From the NCBI GenBank assembly GCA_022402535.1, contig JAKRSD010000032.1, positions 28,274-92,273 on the forward strand: DNA of 64,000 nucleotides, written 5' to 3'. Of this stretch, positions 47,819 to 56,206 are shown piece by piece; within the stretch, counting starts at the first letter, position 1, and each line of letters opens with the position of its first letter. This stretch comes from Flavobacteriales bacterium (GTDB taxonomy: Bacteria > Bacteroidota > Bacteroidia > CAIKAF01). A program made the translations under genes and the position numbers. The notes below the pieces were generated by a model. That model did not search any database. It saw nothing but the letters and a program-made list of their open reading frames with translations, and was not told the DNA's origin.

Positions 47819-48268
47819 ATGGCTTCTTCAATCAGAAAAACACGGATTCCATTAGAAATCCTTAACATCGACGAAACAGGCATTCACATTTGCCTCACGG
47901 TTACCCTTAATCGTAAAAAAGCCCGTATGGTTTTAGATACGGGAGCTTCGCGAACCGTTTTTGACCAGAAAGAAATAAACCGTTTTGTGAAAGAAGGTAC
48001 CCGCGTCATTGATGGCAGAATGTCGGCCGGACTGGGAACTGACAGTATGGAAACCCATTCCGTCACGTTAAACTCATTCAAAATAAATGCCTTAACAAAA
48101 AAAGATTTTGAGGCTCTGGCTTTAGATCTTCATGTATTGGTAAAATCTTACGAAACCCTTGGACACGGTAACGTGGTTGGCGTTCTGGGTTCAGATATTT
48201 TATTGGAACACAATGCCGTAATCGATTTCGGAAAACAAAAACTGATTCTTTCCTATCCGAAAGATTAA
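47819..48268 (+). CDS. Retropepsin-like aspartic protease-fold protein
   Basis: 149-residue cytoplasmic protein with one aspartic-protease half: MVLDTGASRTVFDQKEI (Asp at about residue 42) and the hydrophobic-Gly-hydrophobic block VVGVLGSDILLEHNAVIDFG. As in retropepsins it would need to dimerise. There is no signal peptide. Start set at MASSIRKTRIPLEI; upstream codons lie in the mdh terminator. Its stop overlaps the convergent FG-GAP gene by 4 nt. Substrate unknown. Confidence 0.8.
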   Translation: MASSIRKTRIPLEILNIDETGIHICLTVTLNRKKARMVLDTGASRTVFDQKEINRFVKEGTRVIDGRMSAGLGTDSMETHSVTLNSFKINALTKKDFEALALDLHVLVKSYETLGHGNVVGVLGSDILLEHNAVIDFGKQKLILSYPKD

Positions 48269-50466
48269 TGCATTTTTACCCCTTTGCAAACATATGGGGC
48301 GTATCCTTCCTTTTGTATTTTAAATACAAATACACCTCCCGGTAAAGCGGAGGCATCAAAACCCACCGATTCTCCTGCTGAAAAAATAATACGTTGCATT
48401 TCTACTCCCCGGATATCCATTACGGTTAATTCTGTTTTCCCTGTGTTATTGGGTATAGTAAATGAAACCCAATCCGAAAAAGGATTCGGAAACATTTCTG
48501 CCATTATCGCGGGTAATGAGTTATCCTGTATGGATGTATTGACAATCTGCCCGTAAAGCAGCGAAAGCCCGCCTGAATAATTACCCACCACCATATCCAA
48601 TTTACCGTCATTATTAATATCAGCAACCGAAACGGCTGTCCGCATGCCTTCATAAACCAGACTGTCCGCCACGGGAGTTACCAGTTGCCATTCACCGTTC
48701 AAATTTCCTTTGAGTCCTTTAAAATGAAATATGCGCCCACTAAATGAACCACAGAACAACTGAAAATCATTCGCATCGGCAAATACATAAGGAGTACTGA
48801 ATCCATAAAAGCTGAGCGTTTGATCTACCGTATTCACGCCCCCGATATTTAAAACCGTAGGTGTAGATGAAAACATGGGAATAAGTGCGGTGCCGTTGTT
48901 TTTATAAAAATTGAGTCGGCCGGCCCGGCTTCCCACCAGCAAATCAAGTTTACCGTCTTCATCCAAATCGAACAGAAAAGGCGCACTAAATTGAGGTTCC
49001 TGAATACCTGAAAAATTAGCCGCTTCTAAAGTGAATTGGGGAATCTGCCCTGCACCTGCATTATTCTTATAATAATGAAGCCTTCCGTTTGACTCTCCCA
49101 CAATCATATCCAAGTCGCCGTCACCGTCTAAATCGCCAAAAGTGGGCATGAGTCCATCCAGGTTGGCGGAAGAAAGATTACCAAAATCGGCAGAAAAGAA
49201 AGTAAACTCAGGAGCAGAAGCCGTACCTGTGTTCCGGTAAGCCCTCAAGCGGGAATCATAATTCGAGGTGCTGACAAAATATCCGTAGTTGCCAATAACC
49301 AAATCCTGTAGCCCGTCCCCGTCAAAATCTACAAAAACAGGGTGCGCCCCTTCTCCCATATCCAACATGGTATTTTGAAGAAATCCTTTTTGAACCAATT
49401 GAAAAGAAGGCAAAGAATCAAAACCCGAGTTTTGATAGTGCCAGATGCTTTTAAAATTATCGGAGCGGCCGGCCGCCGTGGGTGCTACAAGCAAATCCTT
49501 TACGCCGTCGTTATTTACATCCATATACACTCCTGCCGGGAAAACCGTGGTATTCACCGGAAAACTCCCGCCCACCTGCGCCGGAAAATTTATCTGCACC
49601 TGAGTCATCTGGGCCGTTTGCTGGGTACCGCCGTTTATCAAGAGCACCATGTTATTGTAATTGATATCCCCAAGCACCAGGTCTTTTTTGGAATCGCCGT
49701 TTACATCCAATAGCAAAAAGCTGGAACCGGCATGACGAAGGTTTCTTCCACAATCTGCATTAAGAGAAACGGCATTGGTAAATCCATCTTCGGCGAAATT
49801 TCCCCAATTACGGGTAACCAACTCAAATTTCAGGCTGTCGAGATGCCCATACAATTCCATGGACAGATTTCTATGATAATCCACACAGCCTCCAAACACG
49901 TCAAACGCTAAAAAATCCAAATCTCCGTCGCCGTCAATATCTTCGATACCGGGCAAATCGGACGCGGGAACAAAAATGCTGGTATTTATATTTTCATAAT
50001 CTGAAAAAAGCAGGTTTACTACTTTTTCGAATTTAAGGCCTTCAGACGCTGACCCTATATTTTTATAGATACGTGTTCCTCCCGAGTAATAGGTAAACAA
50101 ATCCGCTTGTCCGTCGCCGTTATAATCTTTAAAAACAAGCCATTCAGTCATCGGCGGAAAAAACTTTCTGTATTCGGGAGCATATCGGTAAGCAACCGTT
50201 CCGGCTACACCTTGATTCAAAAAAGGAATGACTTTATTTCCGGATTTATCAAAAATAACCAAGTCGGCAATTCCATCATAATCCAGGTCAATTTCTCCCA
50301 TGACTACAAAATTCAGTCCTCCGGCCCAAGCATTTTTTAGAGAACCTGAATTTTCAATAAGCATTACAGAATCAGCCCTTTCAAAACGATAAACTCCTTG
50401 GGCGAATGAAGAAAATGAGCAAAAAAGAAAAAACGTGTAAAAGATTATCAGTAAGGCGCTTCTCAT
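48265..50466 (-). CDS. Secreted FG-GAP/VCBS repeat protein with T9SS sorting tail
   Basis: 733-residue predicted surface or secreted protein. Signal peptide ends FSSFAQG near residue 23. Many FG-GAP-type beta-propeller repeats with calcium-loop-like motifs DxDxDGxxD, e.g. DGDGDLDFLAFD, DVNNDGVKDLLV, DFDGDGLQDLVI, DLDGDGDLDMIVG and DINNDGKLDMVVG. C-terminal type A sorting domain with EMFPNPFSDWVSFTI. Likely a Ca-stabilised propeller for adhesion or polymer binding. A -7 element lies only 4 nt upstream of the ATG, which would make its mRNA leaderless. Confidence 0.85.
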   Translation of the reverse strand: MRSALLIIFYTFFLFCSFSSFAQGVYRFERADSVMLIENSGSLKNAWAGGLNFVVMGEIDLDYDGIADLVIFDKSGNKVIPFLNQGVAGTVAYRYAPEYRKFFPPMTEWLVFKDYNGDGQADLFTYYSGGTRIYKNIGSASEGLKFEKVVNLLFSDYENINTSIFVPASDLPGIEDIDGDGDLDFLAFDVFGGCVDYHRNLSMELYGHLDSLKFELVTRNWGNFAEDGFTNAVSLNADCGRNLRHAGSSFLLLDVNGDSKKDLVLGDINYNNMVLLINGGTQQTAQMTQVQINFPAQVGGSFPVNTTVFPAGVYMDVNNDGVKDLLVAPTAAGRSDNFKSIWHYQNSGFDSLPSFQLVQKGFLQNTMLDMGEGAHPVFVDFDGDGLQDLVIGNYGYFVSTSNYDSRLRAYRNTGTASAPEFTFFSADFGNLSSANLDGLMPTFGDLDGDGDLDMIVGESNGRLHYYKNNAGAGQIPQFTLEAANFSGIQEPQFSAPFLFDLDEDGKLDLLVGSRAGRLNFYKNNGTALIPMFSSTPTVLNIGGVNTVDQTLSFYGFSTPYVFADANDFQLFCGSFSGRIFHFKGLKGNLNGEWQLVTPVADSLVYEGMRTAVSVADINNDGKLDMVVGNYSGGLSLLYGQIVNTSIQDNSLPAIMAEMFPNPFSDWVSFTIPNNTGKTELTVMDIRGVEMQRIIFSAGESVGFDASALPGGVFVFKIQKEGYAPYVCKGVKMH

Positions 50467-50470
50467 TCCT

Positions 50471-50478
50471 CAAAGTTA
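50471..50478 (-). promoter_or_regulatory. -7 element touching the FG-GAP gene start
   Basis: TAACTTTG on the minus strand, then AGGA, then ATG. With the usual distance from -7 to the transcription start, the RNA would begin at or next to the start codon. Confidence 0.4.
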
Positions 50479-50515
50479 AAAAAAGAGGCTTGATAAAGAA
50501 TAGTCCTAAAACAAA

Positions 50516-50546
50516 TTGGTAAATAATCTTTCAAATGATATATTTG
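50516..50546 (+). promoter_or_regulatory. Promoter of secDF
   Basis: TTG (50516), 20 nt, TATATTTG (50539-50546), full match to the Bacteroidota pattern, 38 nt before the ATG. Confidence 0.65.
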
Positions 50547-50584
50547 CCGGCTAAAATTTTAGGAGAAATACCCTGTAATAAGAT

Positions 50585-53500
50585 ATGCAAAATAAAGCAT
50601 TTATAAGTTTCATCGCCATCGTGTTGGCACTGGCATGTATATACCACCTATCGTTTACGGTGGTTACGAAAAAAGTAGAAAGCGACGCTGCGGCTTATGC
50701 AAACGGCGACTCCAGGCTCGAAAGAGCTTATCTGGATTCTGTAGCGAATCTGCCGCTATTAGGAGAATTTATGTATGAGTACACCGGGTTGTACTCCTAT
50801 CAGAATGCCAAGCAGCGCGAACTGAATCTGGGTCTTGACCTTAAAGGCGGGATGAACCTTACCTTAGAAGTATCTGTAGCCGACCTGTTGAAGGTGATGG
50901 CCAACAACAGTGAGGATCCTGTATTTACTGCTGCATTAGCGAAAGCCAAAGAACAGTCTGCCAAAAACAATACTGACATCATTGACAATTTTGTGGCGGC
51001 TTTGAAAGAAACTGACCCTAATGTAAATTTAGCCAGTGCCCGTCTGTTTGGTCATAAAGACCAAACCATGATTAATGTAAACATGACGAACGATGAGGTA
51101 ATCAGCATTCTTCGCAGAGAGGCCGATCTGGCTATCCAACGTACGTTTGAGGTATTGAATTCACGTATCGACCAGTTTGGGGTTACCCAGCCTAATATTC
51201 AGAAACTGGAAGCCACAGGCAGAATCCTGATTGAATTACCCGGGATCAAAGATCCGGACAGAGCCGTGGAATTAGTTCAAAAAACAGCCAAACTGGAATT
51301 CTGGGAAACCTACGACATGCGTAAATTGATTGCGCCAATTTCTAAAATTGATGAGTATCTGGCTAAAGTAAAAAAAGCGCAAAACGCAACTTCTGAAGCC
51401 GCAGACACAACCATTGCAGAGAGCACAGAAATCGTAGATACAGCTGCAACCGCAGAAAACACGCCTTCACTAAATCTAACCGAGACAACGGATACCGCCA
51501 AAGAAGATACGGCCAGTTCATTAGAAACCCAAAGTCTTGAAGAATTCAAAAAAGACCATCCTTTATTAGGTATTTTAGACATTGCTTATGCTTTAGATCC
51601 ACAAACTCAGCAGAGAACGTATGTTCAAGGCCCCATCTTAGGTTATGTGATGACCAAAGATACCGCTGAATTCAACACTTATATGCGTATACCTCAGGTA
51701 AAATCGATGTTACCCAAGGATGTGAAACTGATGTGGGGAAATAAAACCATTCCCAACACTCCTGCTTTAGAACTGTATTGCATTTTCTCACCCAGAAGAG
51801 ATGGCAAAGCGGCCTTAGATGGCGATGTAATCACAGATGCATCGTTTGAAAAAAATGATCAGGGTGGCGGCTTTATGGTTAGAATGACCATGAACAGCGA
51901 AGGAGCTGACAAATGGGCTAAACTGACTGAAGCGAATATTGACCGCAGTATTGCCATTACCTTAGATGGAATGGTATACAGTGCTCCCAACGTTAAAGAT
52001 AAAATTACGGGAGGAATTTCAACCATTACCGGTAACTTCAACTTTGATGAAGCCAAAACCTTAGCCGCTGTATTAAAAGCGGGTCAGCTTCCGGTACCTG
52101 CAACCATCGTGGAGAAAGCGGTAGTAGGCCCCTCCATGGGTAAAGAAGCTATCCGTGCAGGATTATTCTCTATGGTAATAGCCTTGTTGGTAGTTCTTAT
52201 TTACATGGCATTTTATTATGGTAATGCGGGTATCACGGCTAACATTGCGTTATTGGCGAACGTATTCTTCTTAGTAGGTGTACTTGCTTCCCTAGGGACC
52301 ACATTAACTCTACCCGGTATTGCCGGTATCGTACTTACCTTCGGTATGTCGGTAGATGCCAACGTACTGATTTTTGAACGTATCCGAGAGGAACTCCGGG
52401 ATGGAAAAGGATTAAAACTGGCTATTTCCGACGGATATTCCAGAGCCTATAGTTCTATCATCGATGCGAACGTAACCACATTGCTTACGGCCATTATCCT
52501 GATGGTTTTCGGGGCGGGTCCTGTAAAAGGATTTGCGGTGGTATTGTTTGCGGGAATTTTAACGTCATTATTTTCGGCCATTTTTATCACCCGTTTGGTG
52601 TTTGAAGCCCAATTGGCAAGAAAAAAATCAATTAAATTCTCCATTAAGGCGACTGAAGGAGCATTCTCTAATACGAATTTCGACTTCGTGGGTAAACGAA
52701 AAATGTTCTACATCGTCTCAGCCGTTATTATTGCCATAGGCTTTGTATCCTTCTTTACCAAAGGATTTAATCTGGGGGTAGATTTAAAAGGAGGTAGAAC
52801 CTATACCGTAGCTTTTGATAATAACAATATCAATACTCAGGCAATTGCCGATGCATTAACACCGCAATTTGGCGGAGAAGCTCCCGTGGTAAAACTTTTT
52901 GGTTCTAACGATAAAATCAAAATCATCACTAAATATAAATTTGATGATTCTACACCCGAAACTGAAACAGCTGTAGTTAATCTGATTTATGATGCGGTGA
53001 AAGGATTTTATACAACTGCACCCAGCTTAGAAGATTTTGCGGATGAAAACTCCGGAATCGGACTGGCCAGTTCAGAAAAAGTGGGACCCAGTATTGCCGG
53101 CGATACCAAAACAAAATCCATTTATGCCATTGCATTCAGTATAGTATTGATGTTCCTTTACATCATGATTCGATTCAAAGGATGGCAATTTGGGGTGGCA
53201 GCCATCGTCGCCTTGATGCATGACGTATTATTGGTTCTGGCCTGTTTCTCAATTTTTGACGGTATTTTACCATTCTCACTGGAAATCGACCAGGCAATTA
53301 TCGCTGCCGTGCTTACGGTAATCGGTTACTCTATCAACGATACCGTGGTTGTGTTTGACCGTATCCGTGAATATTTCAACGACCATAAACGCGGAACCAT
53401 CGGAACTCTGGTAAATAAAGCGCTTAACAGTACCTTATCCAGAACATTCAACACCTCATTTACCACTTTAGTGGTATTGTTGATTATCTTCATATTTGGA

Positions 53501-53641
53501 GGCCCAGGAATCAAATCTATGTCCTTTGCCCTGTTGGTTGGTATCGGTGTAGGTACTTATTCTTCTCTTTTCATTGCCTCACCTATCGTGATTGATTTGA
53601 AAAAACGGATAGGAAAAGAAAAAGAAGAAAGCGTAGCATAA
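50585..53641 (+). CDS. secDF: Protein translocase fusion SecDF
   Basis: Single-chain RND-type subunit of the Sec machinery that uses the proton gradient to pull proteins across the membrane. 1018 residues, about twelve spans. SecD half: NLGLDLKGGMNLTLEV (about residue 80), GMSVDANVLIFERIREEL in the fourth span region. SecF half: GFNLGVDLKGGRTYTVAF (about 725), IGYSINDTVVVFDRIREYF. A Thr/Ala/Glu-rich, low-complexity insert (about 265-325) interrupts the first periplasmic region. SecD-SecF fusion is normal in Bacteroidota. Own promoter; hairpin terminator after it. Confidence 0.96.
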   Translation: MQNKAFISFIAIVLALACIYHLSFTVVTKKVESDAAAYANGDSRLERAYLDSVANLPLLGEFMYEYTGLYSYQNAKQRELNLGLDLKGGMNLTLEVSVADLLKVMANNSEDPVFTAALAKAKEQSAKNNTDIIDNFVAALKETDPNVNLASARLFGHKDQTMINVNMTNDEVISILRREADLAIQRTFEVLNSRIDQFGVTQPNIQKLEATGRILIELPGIKDPDRAVELVQKTAKLEFWETYDMRKLIAPISKIDEYLAKVKKAQNATSEAADTTIAESTEIVDTAATAENTPSLNLTETTDTAKEDTASSLETQSLEEFKKDHPLLGILDIAYALDPQTQQRTYVQGPILGYVMTKDTAEFNTYMRIPQVKSMLPKDVKLMWGNKTIPNTPALELYCIFSPRRDGKAALDGDVITDASFEKNDQGGGFMVRMTMNSEGADKWAKLTEANIDRSIAITLDGMVYSAPNVKDKITGGISTITGNFNFDEAKTLAAVLKAGQLPVPATIVEKAVVGPSMGKEAIRAGLFSMVIALLVVLIYMAFYYGNAGITANIALLANVFFLVGVLASLGTTLTLPGIAGIVLTFGMSVDANVLIFERIREELRDGKGLKLAISDGYSRAYSSIIDANVTTLLTAIILMVFGAGPVKGFAVVLFAGILTSLFSAIFITRLVFEAQLARKKSIKFSIKATEGAFSNTNFDFVGKRKMFYIVSAVIIAIGFVSFFTKGFNLGVDLKGGRTYTVAFDNNNINTQAIADALTPQFGGEAPVVKLFGSNDKIKIITKYKFDDSTPETETAVVNLIYDAVKGFYTTAPSLEDFADENSGIGLASSEKVGPSIAGDTKTKSIYAIAFSIVLMFLYIMIRFKGWQFGVAAIVALMHDVLLVLACFSIFDGILPFSLEIDQAIIAAVLTVIGYSINDTVVVFDRIREYFNDHKRGTIGTLVNKALNSTLSRTFNTSFTTLVVLLIIFIFGGPGIKSMSFALLVGIGVGTYSSLFIASPIVIDLKKRIGKEKEESVA

Positions 53642-53660
53642 TTAAATCATCAAAATATGA

Positions 53661-53690
53661 GAAAGCCGTTTCATCATTGAAACGGCTTTC
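53661..53690 (+). terminator. Hairpin after secDF
   Basis: Perfect 12-bp stem GAAAGCCGTTTC/GAAACGGCTTTC with a 6-nt loop, 19 nt after secDF. No long T tract follows directly, so termination may be incomplete. Confidence 0.65.
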
Positions 53691-53691
53691 G

Positions 53692-53699
53692 TACTTTTG
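53692..53699 (+). promoter_or_regulatory. -7 element touching the tatA start
   Basis: TACTTTTG, then 4 nt, then ATG of tatA. Predicts a leaderless mRNA. The -33 region coincides with the secDF terminator hairpin and has no good TTG, so it could be chance. Confidence 0.35.
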
Positions 53700-53703
53700 G
53701 GGC

Positions 53704-53985
53704 ATGCAAATAGTATACTTTCTGAATATCGGAACCGGCGAACTGCTGGTCATCATACTTTTTGTATTGCTCTTTTTCGGATCCAAGAGCATCCCAGATT
53801 TAGCAAGAACACTCGGAAAAGGGATGCGGGAAATTAAAAATGCTTCGGATGCGGTGAAACGTGAAATTTCCGACAGCGTGAAAATAGCAGACGAAAAAAT
53901 CCAAACCCGCAGAACCGAAATTGAAAACGAATATCGAAAAACGCTGGACCAAATAGAAGATGAAGAAAACCTTCCGAAAGGTTGA
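53704..53985 (+). CDS. tatA: Twin-arginine translocase subunit TatA/TatB family
   Basis: Pore-forming component of the Tat system. 93 residues: one N-terminal span (GTGELLVIILFVLLFFG), the FGSKSIPDLARTLGKGMREIK hinge and amphipathic helix (read in parts), then a charged coil. Start set at MQIVYFLNIGTGE; the upstream in-frame ATG lies inside the secDF terminator. TatC is not in the window. Located between secDF and the OmpA-family gene. Confidence 0.9.
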   Translation: MQIVYFLNIGTGELLVIILFVLLFFGSKSIPDLARTLGKGMREIKNASDAVKREISDSVKIADEKIQTRRTEIENEYRKTLDQIEDEENLPKG

Positions 53986-54062
53986 TTTTTTCAATAAAAA
54001 CGCTTGGTTTCTAAAATTTTATTACTTTAGCACATTAACGAGATTCATAGGTTATAATAATT

Positions 54063-56105
54063 ATGAAGAAAACACTGACCTTATCATTAGCTGTATTTAC
54101 GCTTACAGCCCTAACATTTACAACGGTTTCTGCGCAAAAGCCCGTAGGAAAATGTGGTAACAAATACTCGGAAGAAGGAGACAAATTCTACGAAGCCGGG
54201 TTTTATTATCAAGCCTACATGGCCTATGAGAAATCATTGAAAAAAGCATCTAAAGACAAAGAAGCTAAAGCTTGTATTACTTACCAGATTGCCCGTTGTT
54301 TTCACAAAACAGGTGATTTGAAAAAAGCTGTTCAATGGTACACCAAAGCAGATAAAGCCGGCTACAATGACGATCCATACATGTTTATGACTGTGGCTCT
54401 TGCCCAGAAAAAACAAGGTGAGTACGAAGCCGCCAAATTATCATTTGAAGAATATGCCAAGAAGAATCCGGAAGATACCCGCGGCGATTTAGGTGCTAAA
54501 TCTTGCGTTAATGCAGCCAAATGGAGAGATAATCCAACCTGCTATCAGGTAAACAACCTGAAAGCGTTAAACTCCAAAGCGGATGACTACGCACCTGTAT
54601 ATGCCAGCAAAAAAAGTGATGTGATCATCTTTACTTCCTCTCGCGAAGGGGCTAAAGGAAAACCTGACGGAATCGTGGGCGAATTACCTGAAGACTTATT
54701 CCAGGTAAAAATTGATAAAAAAGGAAAGTGGAGTTCTCCGGTTGCCTTATCTGAAAAAATCAATTCAAAAAGCAGCGAAGGAGCCTCTGCCATAAATAAA
54801 AAATTCAATACACTTTATTTCACCCGTTGTGCTGCGGATAAAAGAAAAAAAGTAGGCTGTCAGATTTTTGAATCTAAGAAACAAGGTCAGGATTGGGCTG
54901 AAGCCGTTTTGATTGAATTAGCGGCTGATTCTTTAGTATCGGGTCACCCGGCAATTTCTGCTGATGGAAATACGATGATATTTGCCTCAAATATGCCCGG
55001 CGGACAAGGCGGAATGGATCTTTGGATGGCTCAGTATGACCGCAGAAAGAAAACGTTTTCCAATCCGGTAAATCTTGGTCCGGAAATCAATTCACCGGCC
55101 AACGAAATGTATCCTTATTTACGTGCTGATGATAAGTTATATTTTTCATCAGACCGCATTGAAGGAATGGGAGGTTTAGATATTTATAAAGCCGACCTAT
55201 TAGAGCCCAACAAATGGGGGAAAACCGATAACATGCGAGCTCCTATCAATTCTGAAGGAGATGATTTTGGTATCGTGTTCGACGGAATCAACGAGAAAGG
55301 TTTATTTACTTCTGACCGTAAAGGCGGACGTGGTGGTGATGATATCTACACTTTTGATGTAAGCAAATCTACTTTGAACATTATCGCTACTGTATATGAT
55401 GTGGATACCAAACAACCTGTTTCAGGAGCTAAAGTAATGTTCACTCCTACTAACAGTGATCCAAAAGAACTGACTACAGATGCAACCGGTAAAGTAAATC
55501 TTCAGGAAGCTGGTTTTAACGAATTGTATCAATTGGTGGCTTCTAAAGAAAAATACTTTAACGGTCAGGGACAAGCCTCCACACAGGGTATAGATCCTAT
55601 GTACAATTGTAAAGATTCAACTATTACGGTTGATTTATTTATAAAAACATCGGATGTGCCGCTTCTATACGATGTATTATTTGAATTCAACAAATGCTTC
55701 TACTATCCTGAGTTCACCGATACGTTGGACAAGATTGTAAAAATCATGAAAGAAAACCCCAAAATGCGGGTTGAGTTAGGTGCCCACACCGACTCCAGAG
55801 GTAGCAATCCGGCCAACCAGAAACTTTCTGAGTGTCGTGCTGAGGAAGTAGTAAAATATGTGGTTAGCAAAGGAATCGAAAAAGAGCGTCTTACTTCAAA
55901 AGGATATGGTGAAGAAGAGCCCCGTGTATTGGAAAAAGCAATTGATGGAATTCCTTCCGGAACTAAACTTACCGAGGAATACATCAACGGTTTACCTACA
56001 GAAGATGCACGCGAAAAAGCACACAAGCTTAACCGTCGTGTAACCTTGAAGAAAATAGCCGATGACTATGTTCCAAAAGAAGTTCCGAAGAAAGAAGAAG
56101 AATAG
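54063..56105 (+). CDS. OmpA-family protein with TPR, PD40 propeller and CRD: PorE-like
   Basis: 680-residue periplasmic/outer-membrane protein. Signal peptide ends TTVSAQ. Order of domains: TPR-like helices (about 35-150, EAGFYYQAYMAYEKSLKKA), WD40/PD40-type propeller (about 165-440, e.g. AISADGNTMIFASNMPGGQGG, LYFSSDRIEGMGGLDIY in parts), a carboxypeptidase-regulatory-like domain (about 440-530) and OmpA_C (about 545-660) with LGAHTDSRGSNPANQKLSECRA-like peptidoglycan-binding residues. This is the architecture of T9SS PorE, but several paralogues exist in the phylum, so the T9SS role is inference. Own terminator. Confidence 0.8.
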   Translation: MKKTLTLSLAVFTLTALTFTTVSAQKPVGKCGNKYSEEGDKFYEAGFYYQAYMAYEKSLKKASKDKEAKACITYQIARCFHKTGDLKKAVQWYTKADKAGYNDDPYMFMTVALAQKKQGEYEAAKLSFEEYAKKNPEDTRGDLGAKSCVNAAKWRDNPTCYQVNNLKALNSKADDYAPVYASKKSDVIIFTSSREGAKGKPDGIVGELPEDLFQVKIDKKGKWSSPVALSEKINSKSSEGASAINKKFNTLYFTRCAADKRKKVGCQIFESKKQGQDWAEAVLIELAADSLVSGHPAISADGNTMIFASNMPGGQGGMDLWMAQYDRRKKTFSNPVNLGPEINSPANEMYPYLRADDKLYFSSDRIEGMGGLDIYKADLLEPNKWGKTDNMRAPINSEGDDFGIVFDGINEKGLFTSDRKGGRGGDDIYTFDVSKSTLNIIATVYDVDTKQPVSGAKVMFTPTNSDPKELTTDATGKVNLQEAGFNELYQLVASKEKYFNGQGQASTQGIDPMYNCKDSTITVDLFIKTSDVPLLYDVLFEFNKCFYYPEFTDTLDKIVKIMKENPKMRVELGAHTDSRGSNPANQKLSECRAEEVVKYVVSKGIEKERLTSKGYGEEEPRVLEKAIDGIPSGTKLTEEYINGLPTEDAREKAHKLNRRVTLKKIADDYVPKEVPKKEEE

Positions 56106-56121
56106 TTAATTCATTCATATT

Positions 56122-56160
56122 AAAAAGAGCATTCGTTAATCGCGGATGCTCTTTTTCTTT
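56122..56160 (+). terminator. Terminator of PorE-like gene
   Basis: AAAAAGAGCATTCG-ttaatcg-CGGATGCTCTTTTT: 14-bp stem with one wobble pair and a T tract. Confidence 0.85.
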
Positions 56161-56184
56161 TTAAACAAATTCCACTTACTTGGG

Positions 56185-56192
56185 TATCTTTG
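56185..56192 (+). promoter_or_regulatory. -7 element of purM
   Basis: TATCTTTG, perfect TAnnTTTG, 14 nt before the ATG; leader would be only about 10 nt. Confidence 0.5.
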
Positions 56193-56206
56193 CAGCAAAT
56201 TAGAAT

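Noticed and set aside
53677..53703. Longer TatA with nine extra N-terminal residues
   Set aside because: The extra codons lie in the secDF terminator hairpin and break the usual short TatA N-terminus.
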